Shown here: positions 1 to 11,900 of the stretch, in pieces | Numbering within the stretch: position 1 is the stretch's first letter | Layout: every line of letters starts with the position of its first letter | NCBI GenBank assembly: GCA_002077045.2 | Contig: KZ111161.1 | Coordinates: 490,059-554,058, forward strand | Source: Rachicladosporium sp. CCFEE 5018 | Taxonomy: Eukaryota; Ascomycota; Dothideomycetes; Cladosporiales; Cladosporiaceae | Direction of reading: 5' to 3' | Length of the DNA: 64,000 nt | Position numbers and translations under genes: made by a program | Notes under the pieces: model-generated | The model's database searches: none | What the model saw: the letters and a program-made list of their open reading frames with translations, nothing else | What the model was told of the DNA's origin: nothing

Positions 1-2947
1 CCTCAGTCGTCAAGAGATTTGTTGGAGCTAGCCGTGCATACCGTCGACGAGTGCTTGGGTACGTCCTTCGAGCCCAACTAGTCAAGTGAACGAACGAACC
101 GGCAGTCTCGGTCGTACTTTCCTCGCACTGCACTTCACGTTCCACTTTCCCCTGTCAAATTCTGGTCAGCTCCTCATCACTTGAATTCATTGTCAACATC
201 ACTTCAATCATCAGGCTTCCAGAACATCGACACCTCAGCATGTACTGACAACATCTAGCATGCCCGAATCCATCAAGGCCGAGCCAATCGACTACATCTT
301 CACGACCTTCCCGCCAGTGTCACGCGCGCAGACGATTCACTCATCATCATCCACGACGCCTCTGCCTGAGCCAGTGATGAGCTCCGGCAACACGACCGTG
401 GCCGACGACGCTCTGATGGCTGACATGAACGCTCACGATACACCGCACGGCTCTTCTGACGGGACCATGGAAATGGATGATGTCGTTCTGGCCACGTCGA
501 CGCCTACAGTGAGTCAAGGAACTCAGCCAATGCCACAGCGACGTCAACATGACCGTGGCGTTGGCACATCATCAGCAGCGGACATCGTGCACAACACAGA
601 CGCCCTGCACTCTCTCGCGTCAGGGAGCCGCGAGCTTATCAAGACAATCCAGAGCCTCAGTGCTCTCAACATCGAGGCTACCCTCCCATCTCTGCCGAAA
701 TTTGTGGTGGTCGGAGATCAGTCTGCTGGAAAGAGCTCCATCATTGAGGCTTGCTGCGACATCACCCTACCTCGCAGCGAAGGAACATGTACTCGTTGTC
801 CCTTCGAGATCACCACGACGGCTCTCACGGAAGGGACGAACGGCGCCTGGAGATGCACGATTTCCCTGGTATCGGCGTACTCATACTCACCTTTTGCACT
901 CCCACAAGACGCCTTTCACCCGTGGCACGCAACTCAGAGACAGATCACCATGTTCGCCGTGGTGACCAACAAAAGCCAACTTGAACACCAATTGAAGCTT
1001 GCCCAGCTTGCAATCCTCAACCCAGACAAGGATCCGGCCAGTTTTGCTACTCTTCGAGAACCGTCCCAAGCTACCATGATAGTCGGCTTCTCCCCCAACA
1101 TCATTCGCCTGGAGGTGCAGGCACCAGAGCTGCCATAACTTTCCTTCTTTGACCTCCCAGGAGCGATCAACGTTCACCCGGACGAGACACAGCAACACCT
1201 TGTTGGCTTCATCAAGGCTGTGATCGAGTCCTACCTCCGCGATCCGCAGACCAAGATCTTGCTTACCTGTGGCGCGGACCAGGACGTAGAGAACTGCACA
1301 GCCTTCCGGTTCATCAAAGACAGTCAAGCAATTGATCGATGTATTGGTGTGCTCACTAAGCTTGATCTGGTTCACATTTCGAGGATGAAGATTGTCGAGA
1401 GATTGCTCAATCGCAAGGCTTATGCTCTACCACAGGGATCATGGTTCGTGACCAAACAGCTCTCACAAAGTGACCTTGAGGCAGGCATCTCCCACGAGGA
1501 AGCACGTAACATAGAGCATAGCTTCTTCAATCAACCTCACTGGCAGCGCGTTGTACAGGACTTTCCCCAGCAGGTCGGGATCGGCAATCTCCAACAGGCC
1601 ATCTCACAGATCTACACCGGCACGATCAGAGACCACCTGCCTGAGATCATGGAGCGTGTGAATGCGCGCTACGCTGCTATCACGCAAGAGCTCACAGGAT
1701 TCGCGGAAGTGCCCAGTCATCCGGCTTCCATTGTTACGAGCGAAGTGCATAAGGTTCAATTTGCTATCTCCGTTCAGCTCGATCCGGATGGTCCAGCGAA
1801 GAACCTCTACAAGCGCACTCTGACCAAGCTGATCAACTTTGCCACGGAGCTGCACAAGCTCCAACCCACGATCGACTGGCAGACACCGGGCTACGTCCAG
1901 CCACCGTTCTCCGTTGATGACTCGTCGGATGACAACGCGACACCTTCAAAGGTTGTCAACACACCCGCGCCCAAGGTCAAAAGCAGCAAAGATTCAGGTG
2001 CCGCGGTGACACCCGTAGGCGCTGGCCGGAAGCATCAGCTCCCAGCGAGAAGCACCCCAGGCCCCACTACAGCGCGCAAGCTCTTTGCCAATCAGACACC
2101 ATCTCAGGCCTCGAAGTCCACCATCGCTCCGACGGCATTCACTTTGGCTCAGATCAGGGAAGAGTACGATGCGAGCGACCCCGACCCTCGGGCTCCGAAC
2201 AGCTCCCACGTTACCAATAGTCTCACGCTGACCACCCTCCGTCCGTGGACGCAATCCACGACCGCTGCTCTGAGCCGCATCCAGAACGACTTCCTCACCT
2301 CTCTCACAGCCATCGTGAACGATATACTCGCACCACGTCTCCGCACCAAATTCTACGCAACCATGCAAGACCTCCTCGCCACCAACGCCAAGTCCCTTTT
2401 CCACAAAGCCTCCCTCGCTGTCAACCATGCCCTCGTAACAGAGCAATACCGCCCGATGCTCACAGCCAACACAGACCGCTGGGAGCTCCTCGCTGCACCC
2501 GTAGAAGCCAAGCTGAGCGAGCAGCGCCACCGCAAGCGCGTCGAAGAGCACTTCGACAGGGTTGAAGCTCACCTCGACGCTTCCAAGCACTCTTCCACCG
2601 AGCTCCGCCTCAAGCGCGCGTCGGAAGCAGTCTGGCGCGCCGCCAACGCAGATCCTTACACGAGATATGTCCCACACCTGGTCAAGATCGTTACCTACTA
2701 CGGTATCGCTGCTTCGCGATTTGCGGACACGGTGGCGGGGATTGTGACTTTTGAGTTGTGCAGGGAGTTTGGCGAGACGGTTGAGGCGGTCCTTAAAAAG
2801 GGTCCGAAGATGGGTGATGACGGTGCTTGTAAGAAGCTGCTGGAGGAGGATCCGGGAAGAGAGCGCATGAGGCTGCGTTTGCTGGAGGAGAAGTCGAAGT
2901 TGGAGATGGCGAGGGCGGAGCTGGAGAAGGTTGGTGGATTGGTATAA
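1..2947 (+). pseudogene. Dynamin-like GTPase, copy A, interrupted by an in-frame stop
   Basis: This is a dynamin-superfamily large GTPase, expected to assemble on membranes and hydrolyse GTP. The window opens inside exon 2 (1-58). A GTACGT donor at 59 and an acceptor ending at 258 define an intron, and exon 3 continues through the ATG at 260. The P-loop GDQSAGKSS is present. Codon 1136-1138 is TAA where copy B (46392-49411) has GAA, just before the G3 motif DLPG; downstream the frame stays open with DLPG, TKLD and a GED-like C-terminus up to 2947. An intron removing the stop (GTGCAG to CCCAG, 46 bp) would break the frame and delete G3. Without the stop it would match the full-length copy B. 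Either the gene is inactivated or the base is an error. The protein diverges from copy B more than the neighbouring genes do. Confidence 0.85.
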
Positions 2948-3101
2948 AGCAGTTCGACCGACGAGGCCGACGGATGTACTGGGAGGCGGCACGCACGGCC
3001 GACATTGTTCGAGCAGCGCTTACGGGACAAGCTTGCAGCAGTATTTGAGATGTTTTAAGAGGGCCATCACGAGCAAGAGCAGGAGCCACAGCGCAGCAGA
3101 C

Positions 3102-3176
3102 ATTAGCGCAGCACCCCTTAGCACGGCATCTTTTAGCACAGCACAGCGTAGTACAGCGCACCACAGCATAGCATAG
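3102..3176. repeat. 15-bp degenerate tandem repeat, copy A
   Basis: About five units of 15 bp, each built on TTAGCACAGCA, lie in the short gap between the convergent dynamin and RSC9 genes. The matching place in block B holds six units (49563-49652). Confidence 0.75.
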
Positions 3177-3235
3177 CAATTGTAGCAGTACCTCCAACTA
3201 CCTTCTTAACGACTGACTGACCACGCCTAGCCATC

Positions 3236-6195
3236 CTACACCCCTCTCAACACACTCCCAACATAATGCCTCAACGTCCGACTCTCGCTCAGAACCCCAA
3301 ACAACTTCCCCCTAACCCCCCGATCAAAGAACTCCTCTCCCAACTCCATCTCTCCCTCTCCATCATCGTCGCCCTCCTCACCGCCTTCTCCATCGAGACC
3401 CTTAGGCATGAATCTCGCGATATTCCTCAGCACAAGCGCAGCCCCTAACGGCAAGCCGGCGGCATCGTTTCGCTCATCGGTCAGAGTGGTGTACTGACCC
3501 GCTGAGAAGGAGCTAGACGGCTTGGAGGGCGATTTGAGGTTGTAGGTTGAGGGCGTTGGAGAGGGAAGATGAGTCTGGATGTGTCGGGCGAAGAGGAGGG
3601 CTGTGCTTCCTGGAGGTGCGGCAGGGGAGGCGAAGTCGGAGGACAGGCGCGTGCAGGTACCCCAGTGGCAGCGGAAAGTCGTTGGATCCGCAGAGGCGAA
3701 GTCGAAGACTTGCGCGAGATTATTCGGATCGACCGGAGGCGAAGTGTGGCCATTCGTTAGCGGCTCAGTAGAAGGCTTCAAGTCGATATCCATGCCATCC
3801 GGCTGCGACAAGGGCTGCAACTTCGGCGGCGCAAGCGGAAGCCTTAGATGCGTAGCAAGAATATGCCGCAACATCTCATTCTCACTCCTGAACCACTCCG
3901 CGCACTCCACCTCCCTCACCGTCGGCGCCGAGAAAATGCCCGTCACAGGATCCCTAGCCGCATCAACAGGCACCGTACTCCTCCAACAACATCTCAACAG
4001 CTCCCTCCCCTTGTCACTCGCCCTACTCATCCCCGTTTCCACAGGTGCCTTCCGCGCCCGTATCCCACGGATAACGTACTTATTCTGCCCGGCCACCTGC
4101 GCGGTCGCCCCAGCAAACACGGCGGAGACATTCTTAATGAACTCGCCGGCTACGAGGTGCGGGTGCGTGGTGTTGAAGTAGGAGAAAGTGCCTTGGTAGG
4201 CTTGCCAGAGGGAGATCTGCGTCATCTCGGATTTGGCATCGGCGAGGAAGCACATTCTCAGCCATTCTGAGGAGCGTTCGGGCTCGTCGAGGGTGAGGAG
4301 GTCTTGGACGACGCTGCGGGAGAGTTTAGGGACGGGGAGGAGGGCTGTGTCGGGGGGTTTGGCTTCGGATGTTGGCTCTGGGGCTACAGCTTGGGCGCCG
4401 TGGGAGAGGAGGGAGGTGAGTTGGCGGGCTAGGGAGGCGAGGTCGACGCTTTGGAGCAGGGTGTCGACGTTATCGGCGAAGGAGGAGTATTGGAGGAGGA
4501 AGTCGAGACAAGCGCTGCGGAGCTCGTCATCTTCGAGTAGAAGCCAGTTTTGTATGCGTCGCAGCGTCATGGGAGGTATGTCTTCCAGCCGCTTTGGAGC
4601 TTGTAGGCTCATGCCGATGCGTGCAATGGTCCGCAACGTCGTGACGATGACTCCACGGTCTGAACTGCGTAATTGCGCGACAAGACTCTGATAAAGATCA
4701 TCCTGTGCGCCAATGTCGATGTACCGCAGCGTCTGCTCCGCGATGTCGAGTGCGTAGTGCCGCAACTCCACGATGCACGCATGGTCTGGCAGATTAAGCA
4801 CCAACGCAAGCATGTCGCGAACGAGAGGCGTCTGCGCGGCGTACACCGCATTCGAGTCGAGTATGCACATGTTCCTAATGACGAGACATGCTTCGATGAT
4901 GCGGTTCAGCTCACTAACGAACTTGTCGTCCATAACACTGTCGTTCACAAGTCGGGGCTGGCGGGATCTGAGACGCGAGACAAGACCAGACGTGCCAGAC
5001 AGGCCATCCAGCAGCTCATCATGCGTCTCGGGCACTTCGTCCTCATAGCTGACATCCCATTCGATATCATAGAATAGACCGGTCGCTTGCAGCACCTTCC
5101 GTGCCAAGGCATCGATGAGTCCAGGGAACTGCTCGAACTTGTACTTGTCACCACGCTCATGACTGATCTTGACGAGATGGTGTAGCGCATACGCTTCTTC
5201 GTCAGGTATACCAGATTGCAGTGCCAGCTGTGCTCGCACGTAAATGTTAGGTCCGATGAAGCCAGTCCCGGGCAGCATTATGTTCCGGTATTTCCTCGCC
5301 AGAGGCCCAGCATTCGCTTCGAGCTTGCGTTTGCGCTCATTGCGGTAGTACTCGGGGTTGTTCGAGGGGGTAGTGATTGGTTTGAGGGTAAGAGGGTATG
5401 AGGGAGTCGGTTCGTATGAGGCAAGGGTCGCTGTCGCGGCGTTGGAGAAGTACGAGGCGACATTGATCCCGTTTGTTGTAAGTCCTGGCGTTGGTGACGG
5501 CCCAGCATTGTTATTACTTCGCCGACCTTGCGCTGCTGGGTCTGGCTGGAAGAGCACTCTCTGCGGAGGCTGATGCCTCAAGCCGCGACTGGTCCTACCT
5601 GTCGCACTCCCCGGCTCCTCCAACGGATCTCCTTTCTCCTCCTTGGGCGTCTTCTGACTCGGACTCGCATCACTTGCATCTCCGTCTCCAGCCAGCTTCT
5701 CTTCACGCGATGGAGGCTTGATGAAGTTCTCCAGTGTTCTTGACATCACGTTCCCGCCCTTAGCAGTGACTTCCTCGAGGATCTCCTTTGGCGGTGGCTC
5801 CTTCTCCCAGTGATTCGTGATCTCATACGCGACAAGGTTCTTGTAGTAAATGTTCTTGATCTGGAAGGCCTGTGCTGCTGTGTACTGGTTCTTCCCGACA
5901 AACTCCTCTGCTAGCTTCCTCCACATCAGTGGCTTGGCCTTAGTGTCCGAGACCAGATCATAGCCGCCCTCGCCCACGACGCGATCGTAGAGCTTTAGCA
6001 GGTCAATGTGTCGGATGCCGACTTTGGGTGCGGTCTCGAGGTTGGTCCTACACAATGTACTGTCACCATTTGCCGCGACCGAAGCATACCGAATGTCAGA
6101 ACATACCCTCGCTTCTCATGATACTCGGCGAGCTTGTTCAAGAATTCGTCGTACTCGTCACTCCCCTCAATCGACTGTCCGCGCTTTGGAGCCAT
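3236..6195 (-). CDS. RSC9: RSC9-like ARID protein of the RSC chromatin remodeller, copy A
   Basis: The predicted protein has 966 residues and two exons: 6195-6107 and 6047-3236, with a 59-bp intron (6048-6106, GTATGT...TAG). Splicing restores a continuous ARID/BRIGHT domain at residues about 12-115, running EYHEKRG into TNLETAPKVG and then LYDRVVGEGGYD; without the splice the domain is split. A C2H2-like finger (FRCHWGTC followed by HIQTH) lies near residues 822-860. This order, ARID first and zinc finger last, fits RSC9 and animal ARID2/BAF200. RSC subunits bind nucleosomes and remodel promoters in the nucleus. The gene is convergent with dynamin and divergent from the Rec114-like gene. Copy B at 49711-52672 has the same exon lengths. 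Confidence 0.88.
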
Positions 6196-6679
6196 ATTCG
6201 CGATCCGCGACGCGCTGGCGGCTCGTCAGGCTGTCGCACAGAGTCCACAGCTTTACGTGCGACCCATCAGTTGGCGTAGTACATAGCAAACATACGCAGT
6301 GTTTGACACGGGTTCTGACTCGGCTAGCAGAAGTTCAACGAGGTCTTATCGCTACATGTCTCCCAAATGCTGGTCGCATCGCGCGCGGATCTTCAACATC
6401 CTTGCATGAGGCTACTACGCGGCCCGCTGAGCCGCACAAAGCTCGGCTGCGTCTATTCGAGAGCTTCCACTTCCAAGGGTCCTGTCGTTCTCTACATCCA
6501 GCAGTCGCCCATCGCGTTACGGTAACGCTGCGCGACTTGGAGAGCTGCCACGGTCTGGGTGCCCACACTCAGCGCGAATGTTACCTCAGTCGGCCCACAG
6601 CCTTACTCTCACAAATGACTGTTCAACACAGACACTTGCACAGCTGCCATTATAGCACCACAAGGAACCTTTAGACAGC
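6196..6679. promoter_or_regulatory. Divergent intergenic region, RSC9 / Rec114-like, copy A
   Basis: This 484-bp stretch must hold both promoters. No gene or strong known motif was recognised. The last 60 bp before the Rec114-like ATG are well conserved with block B (53107-53166), while the middle is much more diverged. Confidence 0.5.
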
Positions 6680-8271
6680 ATGGCGATCAACATCGGCGTG
6701 GACTGCTTAAAGTATTCGCATGCCACGGGTATGACACCTGAAGGCGCTATTGTATGGACTCACTTCACAGCTCCGGGACTGCACCTAGCAATCCGTAATG
6801 GGACTGTGGAAGAAGATCTGATGCTGCAGCTCATCCTCGGGAACGACGTGATGGTCGGTCGTCAAAGTTGGATGCTAACGCTGCGAGACTGACAAATTCA
6901 TTACTAGGAGTCCATCGAGATCGGTAGTCTGGTCTCCAGAGCGATGCAAGCACGCCACGGCTCTGCACAAGCTGGCGTGACAGCCCAGATCGAGCAGTTG
7001 CCGATTTTTGGGATTGCGAAAGACGCGTTACTGGCGTTGCGCTATCGACTGCCAGACGGACAGGTTTTGAATTGTGAACTCATGCAGCTACTGCAGTCAC
7101 TGACACTCGACAGGCTCGGAGACTGCAGTTTCGCCTACCCGGGGCTGAGCAATGCAGTCAGATCGTGAAAGTCTTTCGCGACCGGGGTATGGAGTTCCAG
7201 GAGCAGCGACCACGTACTGCGCGTCCTGGTACAGCCAGACCGGGTACAACAAGCTCAAGCGTACGACCTACCACCGGCCAGTCTGTGACATCGACCTACT
7301 TCCCAAGCGCTCAGAGTCACAACACTCTGATCGCTGCACCACCAGCAACTTCGAGCGAGGCGAACGTGACGCAGCTCTCCAACCAAGCTGTATCTCACGA
7401 TGCGCACAACCGCAGCATCTTTCGGCCTCCGCCGCTACCTGCCTCATGGGACTCGGCGGCTCTAACGGAACACACAGTGCCACCGCCATCTGGTCGTCCA
7501 CCACTGAGCGAGGTGCACTACACTCACACATCAGTCACATCATTACATGTACCTCCCGCAAGTCAATCACTTGGTCTTGTTCCCAGTCCAGTCAGCGAGC
7601 CCCGTGCGCCCACCAATGTTCTGGACTTGCCCGACACCCTGGAGCACGAGCTACCGCCTCGTCGGGAGCTTCCCTTCAAGCGCCCCGGCAGTCAGCAAAC
7701 CAATAGCTCGCGTCCGGCAACCGCTGCACCGCCGACGAGAGCCAACTTCGGAGCTGCTGCGCGACCAAGCACTGCAAATTCGCTGAAACGATTGCATGAG
7801 CAAGGAGACGACTACGCTCGGCCTGCGACTTCTATAACGCACAACGCGCTGCCAATCTCAGCGGTACCTGCCACGACCATTCGTGGTACTATTGGTAGCG
7901 GTACAGTAACTCAGCAGCCTGTGGCGCGTCGGCCGAGCAACATTGGCGAACTAGTTCGCAACCGCCTACCACTCGCCGAATGTAACGGCAACAAGGTCAT
8001 GCGAGTGAGTAGTCTCGTCGACGCGCCCCACGAGCTTGACACCCCACCCACTTCATCCCCATCGAAGGCAGGGTATGATCCGAGTGCACGGCTCATGGCT
8101 ACAGTACAGGCGCCAATAGATCGCACGTTGCAAGAGTACGCTGCCCAGTCGTCTGAAGATAGAAAGGCTGCTATGGACGAGTTCATTGTCTCGAGGCTGG
8201 AGGATGGGAATTTTGCTACCTTGTGTGAGAACGTAGATCAGTGTTGGAGGAGGATCGCGCTGGGGTTGTGA
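6680..8271 (+). CDS. Rec114-like meiotic recombination protein, copy A (intact)
   Basis: The predicted protein has 495 residues in three exons: 6680-6853, 6908-7063 and 7114-8271. The 54-bp and 50-bp introns are supported by copy B, whose intron sequences are unrelated while the exons align. The N-terminal 130 residues resemble the PH-like fold of Rec114/Rec7, with WTHFTAPGLHLAI and ALRYRLPDGQARRLQFRLP. The middle is long, rich in Ser, Pro and Thr, and probably disordered. The C-terminus ends in a short conserved-looking helix, DGNFATLCENVDQCWRRI, like the C-terminal motif of Rec114 that binds Mei4. In that family the protein helps Spo11 make meiotic double-strand breaks. The assignment rests on pattern recognition only; a generic PH-domain protein is the alternative. 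Confidence 0.6.
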
Positions 8272-8961
8272 TGCTCAGGGACGACGATCTACTCGCTATG
8301 TACGATGATATTGCTGATGTCGTTGGAGAATTGGCTCGCTGTCAGTAATATCATGTAGCTATCTACAACGTCTCTCTTGCAGTCTGGGACACCCCTGTGC
8401 TTCCACAGTCACACCCGCAACGGCGAAATTCAGCATGTACGGCTAACGAGATACATGTGCGACTTTGCTGATAGTTCCCTTGATCCTTGACCTCTCTCAG
8501 TTGCAGCCGCGCAACATTTCACTGTCGCAGCTGGACGGATAGAAGCATTACCAACGTTCCAGATCTGTAAAGAGGCAACGATAGTTTGGCGTCAAAGGCA
8601 ATGAATGTCGTCGGTCGCCTGCCTCGGGCTCCTCTACGAGTCTCATCGCGTCGTCTCGCCGAGATTTGGACGCTACCTGTGCGTATATAGATTGCACCAC
8701 GAGTGGACGTCCACGCTTGATCGCCAGTAGGAGTGTCTTCTGAGGCGATCAATCAGTGAGTAGCGTTGTGCCCGGTTTCAAGGAAGCCCATGAGAGGTAT
8801 AAGATGTCGTCTCTACCAGCCTCTGCAACATATAGTGGGGCGGCCCCCTGCGCCTGCCCTGCGCTTCCCCAGATCTACGTCACCCATATTAACCCGTTCC
8901 TGATTGGCGCCGGGATGCCACGCGCGCTCCTAAACACTGACTGGAAGACAACATTGCCAGT
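8272..8961 (+). promoter_or_regulatory. Intergenic region and promoter of the coiled-coil gene, copy A
   Basis: A TATATAG box at 8684-8690 is conserved in block B (55191-55197). Between it and the start codon block B is about 137 bp longer. An upstream ATG in the GGGATGCC context opens a short uORF whose TGA overlaps the main ATG (GTATGAG at 8960-8966). Confidence 0.5.
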
Positions 8962-11900
8962 ATGAGTTCGAAACGGGATCGCGAAGCTGGGCTTATCAGT
9001 CCGGTGCCGGCCATGGACAAGGCGCGCAGCAAACAAGCCGATCTCGCGTCGCGACTCAGCACGCCGAAGCGCCAACCTGCTACGCGGCCGAGTCTGGGGC
9101 CTAGTAACGGCAGCGCTGTGAAGCCGAGCGCGAAGGCATCTGTAAGGCCAGCAGTAGCAGTAACGAAGCCGCCAGCGCCGCGAGCGACTGAAACCGCGAC
9201 GCCCACGCCAAAGCCAGCGACAAGGCCAGCATCGCGACCACTCACCACGCCGACCCCGAAGCCCGCGCGCGATCTGGTCTCGCCATCCGCATCTAGCACC
9301 CTCCCACCAGCGTCGCCGAAACGATCCCCGCCGAAGCTCCACCACCGCTCTCAACCCTCCATCTCTCAGCCCCCACCCTCAGCTAAACCCCCAAGCTCCT
9401 CCCCGCAGACCCTCCGGACGAGGAAGCTAGATACCGTGGAATCCAGCATCGCGATCGTGCAGTCCCATCTCACGGCTCCGGTGCGACATCTCGATCTCGG
9501 GAATGGCAAGGGAGAGGCGATTAGTGTGGAGAAGCTGCGAGACGAGGCGAGGAAGTATGAGGCTGATAGGCAGCAGCTGGGACGAGTGGTAGGAGAGCTA
9601 CAGGAGGAGATCGACCGGTGTCAGGTTAAGCTTGACGCTGAGGCGAAGGTGCAGAAAGTTGAGAGGGGGAGAGTGGAGGGCGTTGTAGCCGAGCTGCAGC
9701 AACGGCTGAAGGACGCTGAGGCCGAGGCACAGGAAGAGAGACGATTGCAGGATGTGGTTGATAGGTTGGAAGATAGTCTCAAGAAGGCGGCGAAGCAGGT
9801 CGAGGAGTTCGAGGAGATGAAGACAGAGGCTGCGAGGGCTGAGCGGGAGTTGGTTGAGGAGAGGGAACGGCGAGTGAGGATGGGAGAGGAGGTTGCGAAG
9901 GTTAGGTTGGAGGCTTTGGGGGTTAGAAAGGAGTTGAAGGGGCAGTATGAAGCTGTTGGAGAGCTGGGAAAGCAGGTTGAGGGGCTGGAGAAGGAGGTGG
10001 AGGGAGGGAGAGTAAAGAGTTTGGCGGCGAGGAAGAGGATGGAAGAGATGGAGGCTGCGCGGAGAGAGGCTGAGGAGAGGTGCTCGGCAGTCGGAGAGAA
10101 GCTCGTGGAGGTAAGGAAAACGGCGGAAGAGGTGCGGAACACGCTGGAGCAGCAGCTGGCAGAGGCACGTCAAGAGGCAGAGCAACGACATAAGGAGCTG
10201 GAGTCAGAGCTGGCAGATACGCAAGCCGCAGCCGCCAGTGCACAAGAAGAGCTGCAGCAGGCACAAAGCTCAGCACAGAAAGCGCGAGAAGAGAGCGCGG
10301 CCGCGGCGGCCGAAGCAGCGGATCTCGCGCGAACACAGTTGGCTGCGGGCAGTAAGCAAGCCGAGGAGGTGAGGCAGGCGCTACGAGACACGCTTGACAG
10401 TGGGACGAAGCGAATGAAGCAGGAGATGGATGAGCTTCGCGAGCAGCTCGCGAAGTCCCAGGAGGATCATCAGGCGGCTGTAAAGTCAGCGGGGAACGCG
10501 ATTGCTTCGCATGAGGCAGAGCAACTCAAGATGCGGAACGCACATGCGGATACTCTAGGAGAGAAAGAGGCCCAGCTGGAGCAGGTGCGTAGAGAGTTGG
10601 CTGGCCAAGTGGAGTCCTTGGAAGACAGGCTTGGAAAGGCACGAGAGGACGCTGCCGAAGCAGAGAGGCTGCTGACTGAGCAGCAAGGCGCTCGTGAACA
10701 AGAGCTCGTGGTTCAAGTCAGCGCTATCGAGAAGGACCTGGCGGAAGCAAGGACAGCAAATACGGCTGTACAGAAGAAGCTCAGAGCATCACATCAGGCG
10801 TACCAGCGCGAGATGGAAGCAAAGCTTGCGAAAAGTGAAAAAGCGCTTAGCGACGCACAGGCTGCTCACAGACACACAGAGGAGCAGATCAGGATCAAGG
10901 CTCAAGTGGATGAACGGGAACTTCAGGCTACGGTCGAAGAGCTGCAAACCGTGCTCGAAGATGCGAATCGCAAGCTGAAAGACGCCAAGAAGTCAGGCGA
11001 GACGAGTCGTGAGCTCGCCGTGCAAGATCGCGACCAGGCTGAAAGTGCATTGAAATCTGAGCTCGACGAAGCACGCACCGAGGTCGCAAGCTTGAAAAGC
11101 GATCTCGAAAAGCAGACTGTAAAGACGAAGACCGCAGCCAAAGAGCGCTCTTCGCTGTCCAACAAACTCGCGAAGTTGCAAAATTTGATCAAAAAGCATG
11201 ACTCGGAGCGGCATCAGCTGCAGTCGGGACTTGACGCTGCGAGACAATCCGAGGTCATACTGAAGGGCAGCTTGGACAATGCGCAGAGATCTACGGCGGA
11301 TTTGGAGAAGCGGTTGGTGGACGTGCAACAAGCGAATGAGTCGACTGCGCGGGACTTGGCGTTCCGCATCGAAGCGCTAGCAGCCAGCCAAGACCGCACT
11401 CGACAACTCGACGAAGAGCTGGCGACTGGCAAGGAACAGCTTGAATCTACTACACGGGCCCTCGAAGACCTTCGAGCCGCTAGTGAGCAGCAAGCAGAAG
11501 CCCAGCGCAAGTCACACGAAGAGCACGACGCTGCACTGGAAGACCTTCGCCGCAGCAGAACAGACATAGAGCGACTGGAGACTGCCCTCGAAGCTGGCGG
11601 ACACGAGATCAAGTCGAGCAAAAACGAGCACGCGTCACTGAAGGACCGACTCGAGCAGCTTGAAGAGGCGCTGCAGTGTCGGTCTGATGCGGAGGCTGTT
11701 GTAAGGCGGGTGCGAGAGGAGTATGATGCACTTGAGCTTCGATATGAGGAAGCCAACGGCTCGCTTGCGGTGAGGGGCAATGAGCTTGAAACTTTGCGAG
11801 AGCTAGTGGGGAGCAAGGATAAGGTCATTGAGCAGCTTCGTGACGAGTTGCAGACATCCGCCGAGAATGTACAGGTCGTCTCGACCGCGACCAACAGCGA

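Noticed and set aside
1994..2992. A 332-codon antisense frame in dynamin copy A
   Set aside because: It lies opposite a conserved coding exon, has no motif, and is not kept in copy B.
9598..10336. Leu/Ser-rich antisense frames opposite the coiled-coil gene, also at 56242-56957
   Set aside because: They are the antisense of Glu/Lys/Ala-rich heptads (CTC, CTT and TCC codons) and are not independent genes.
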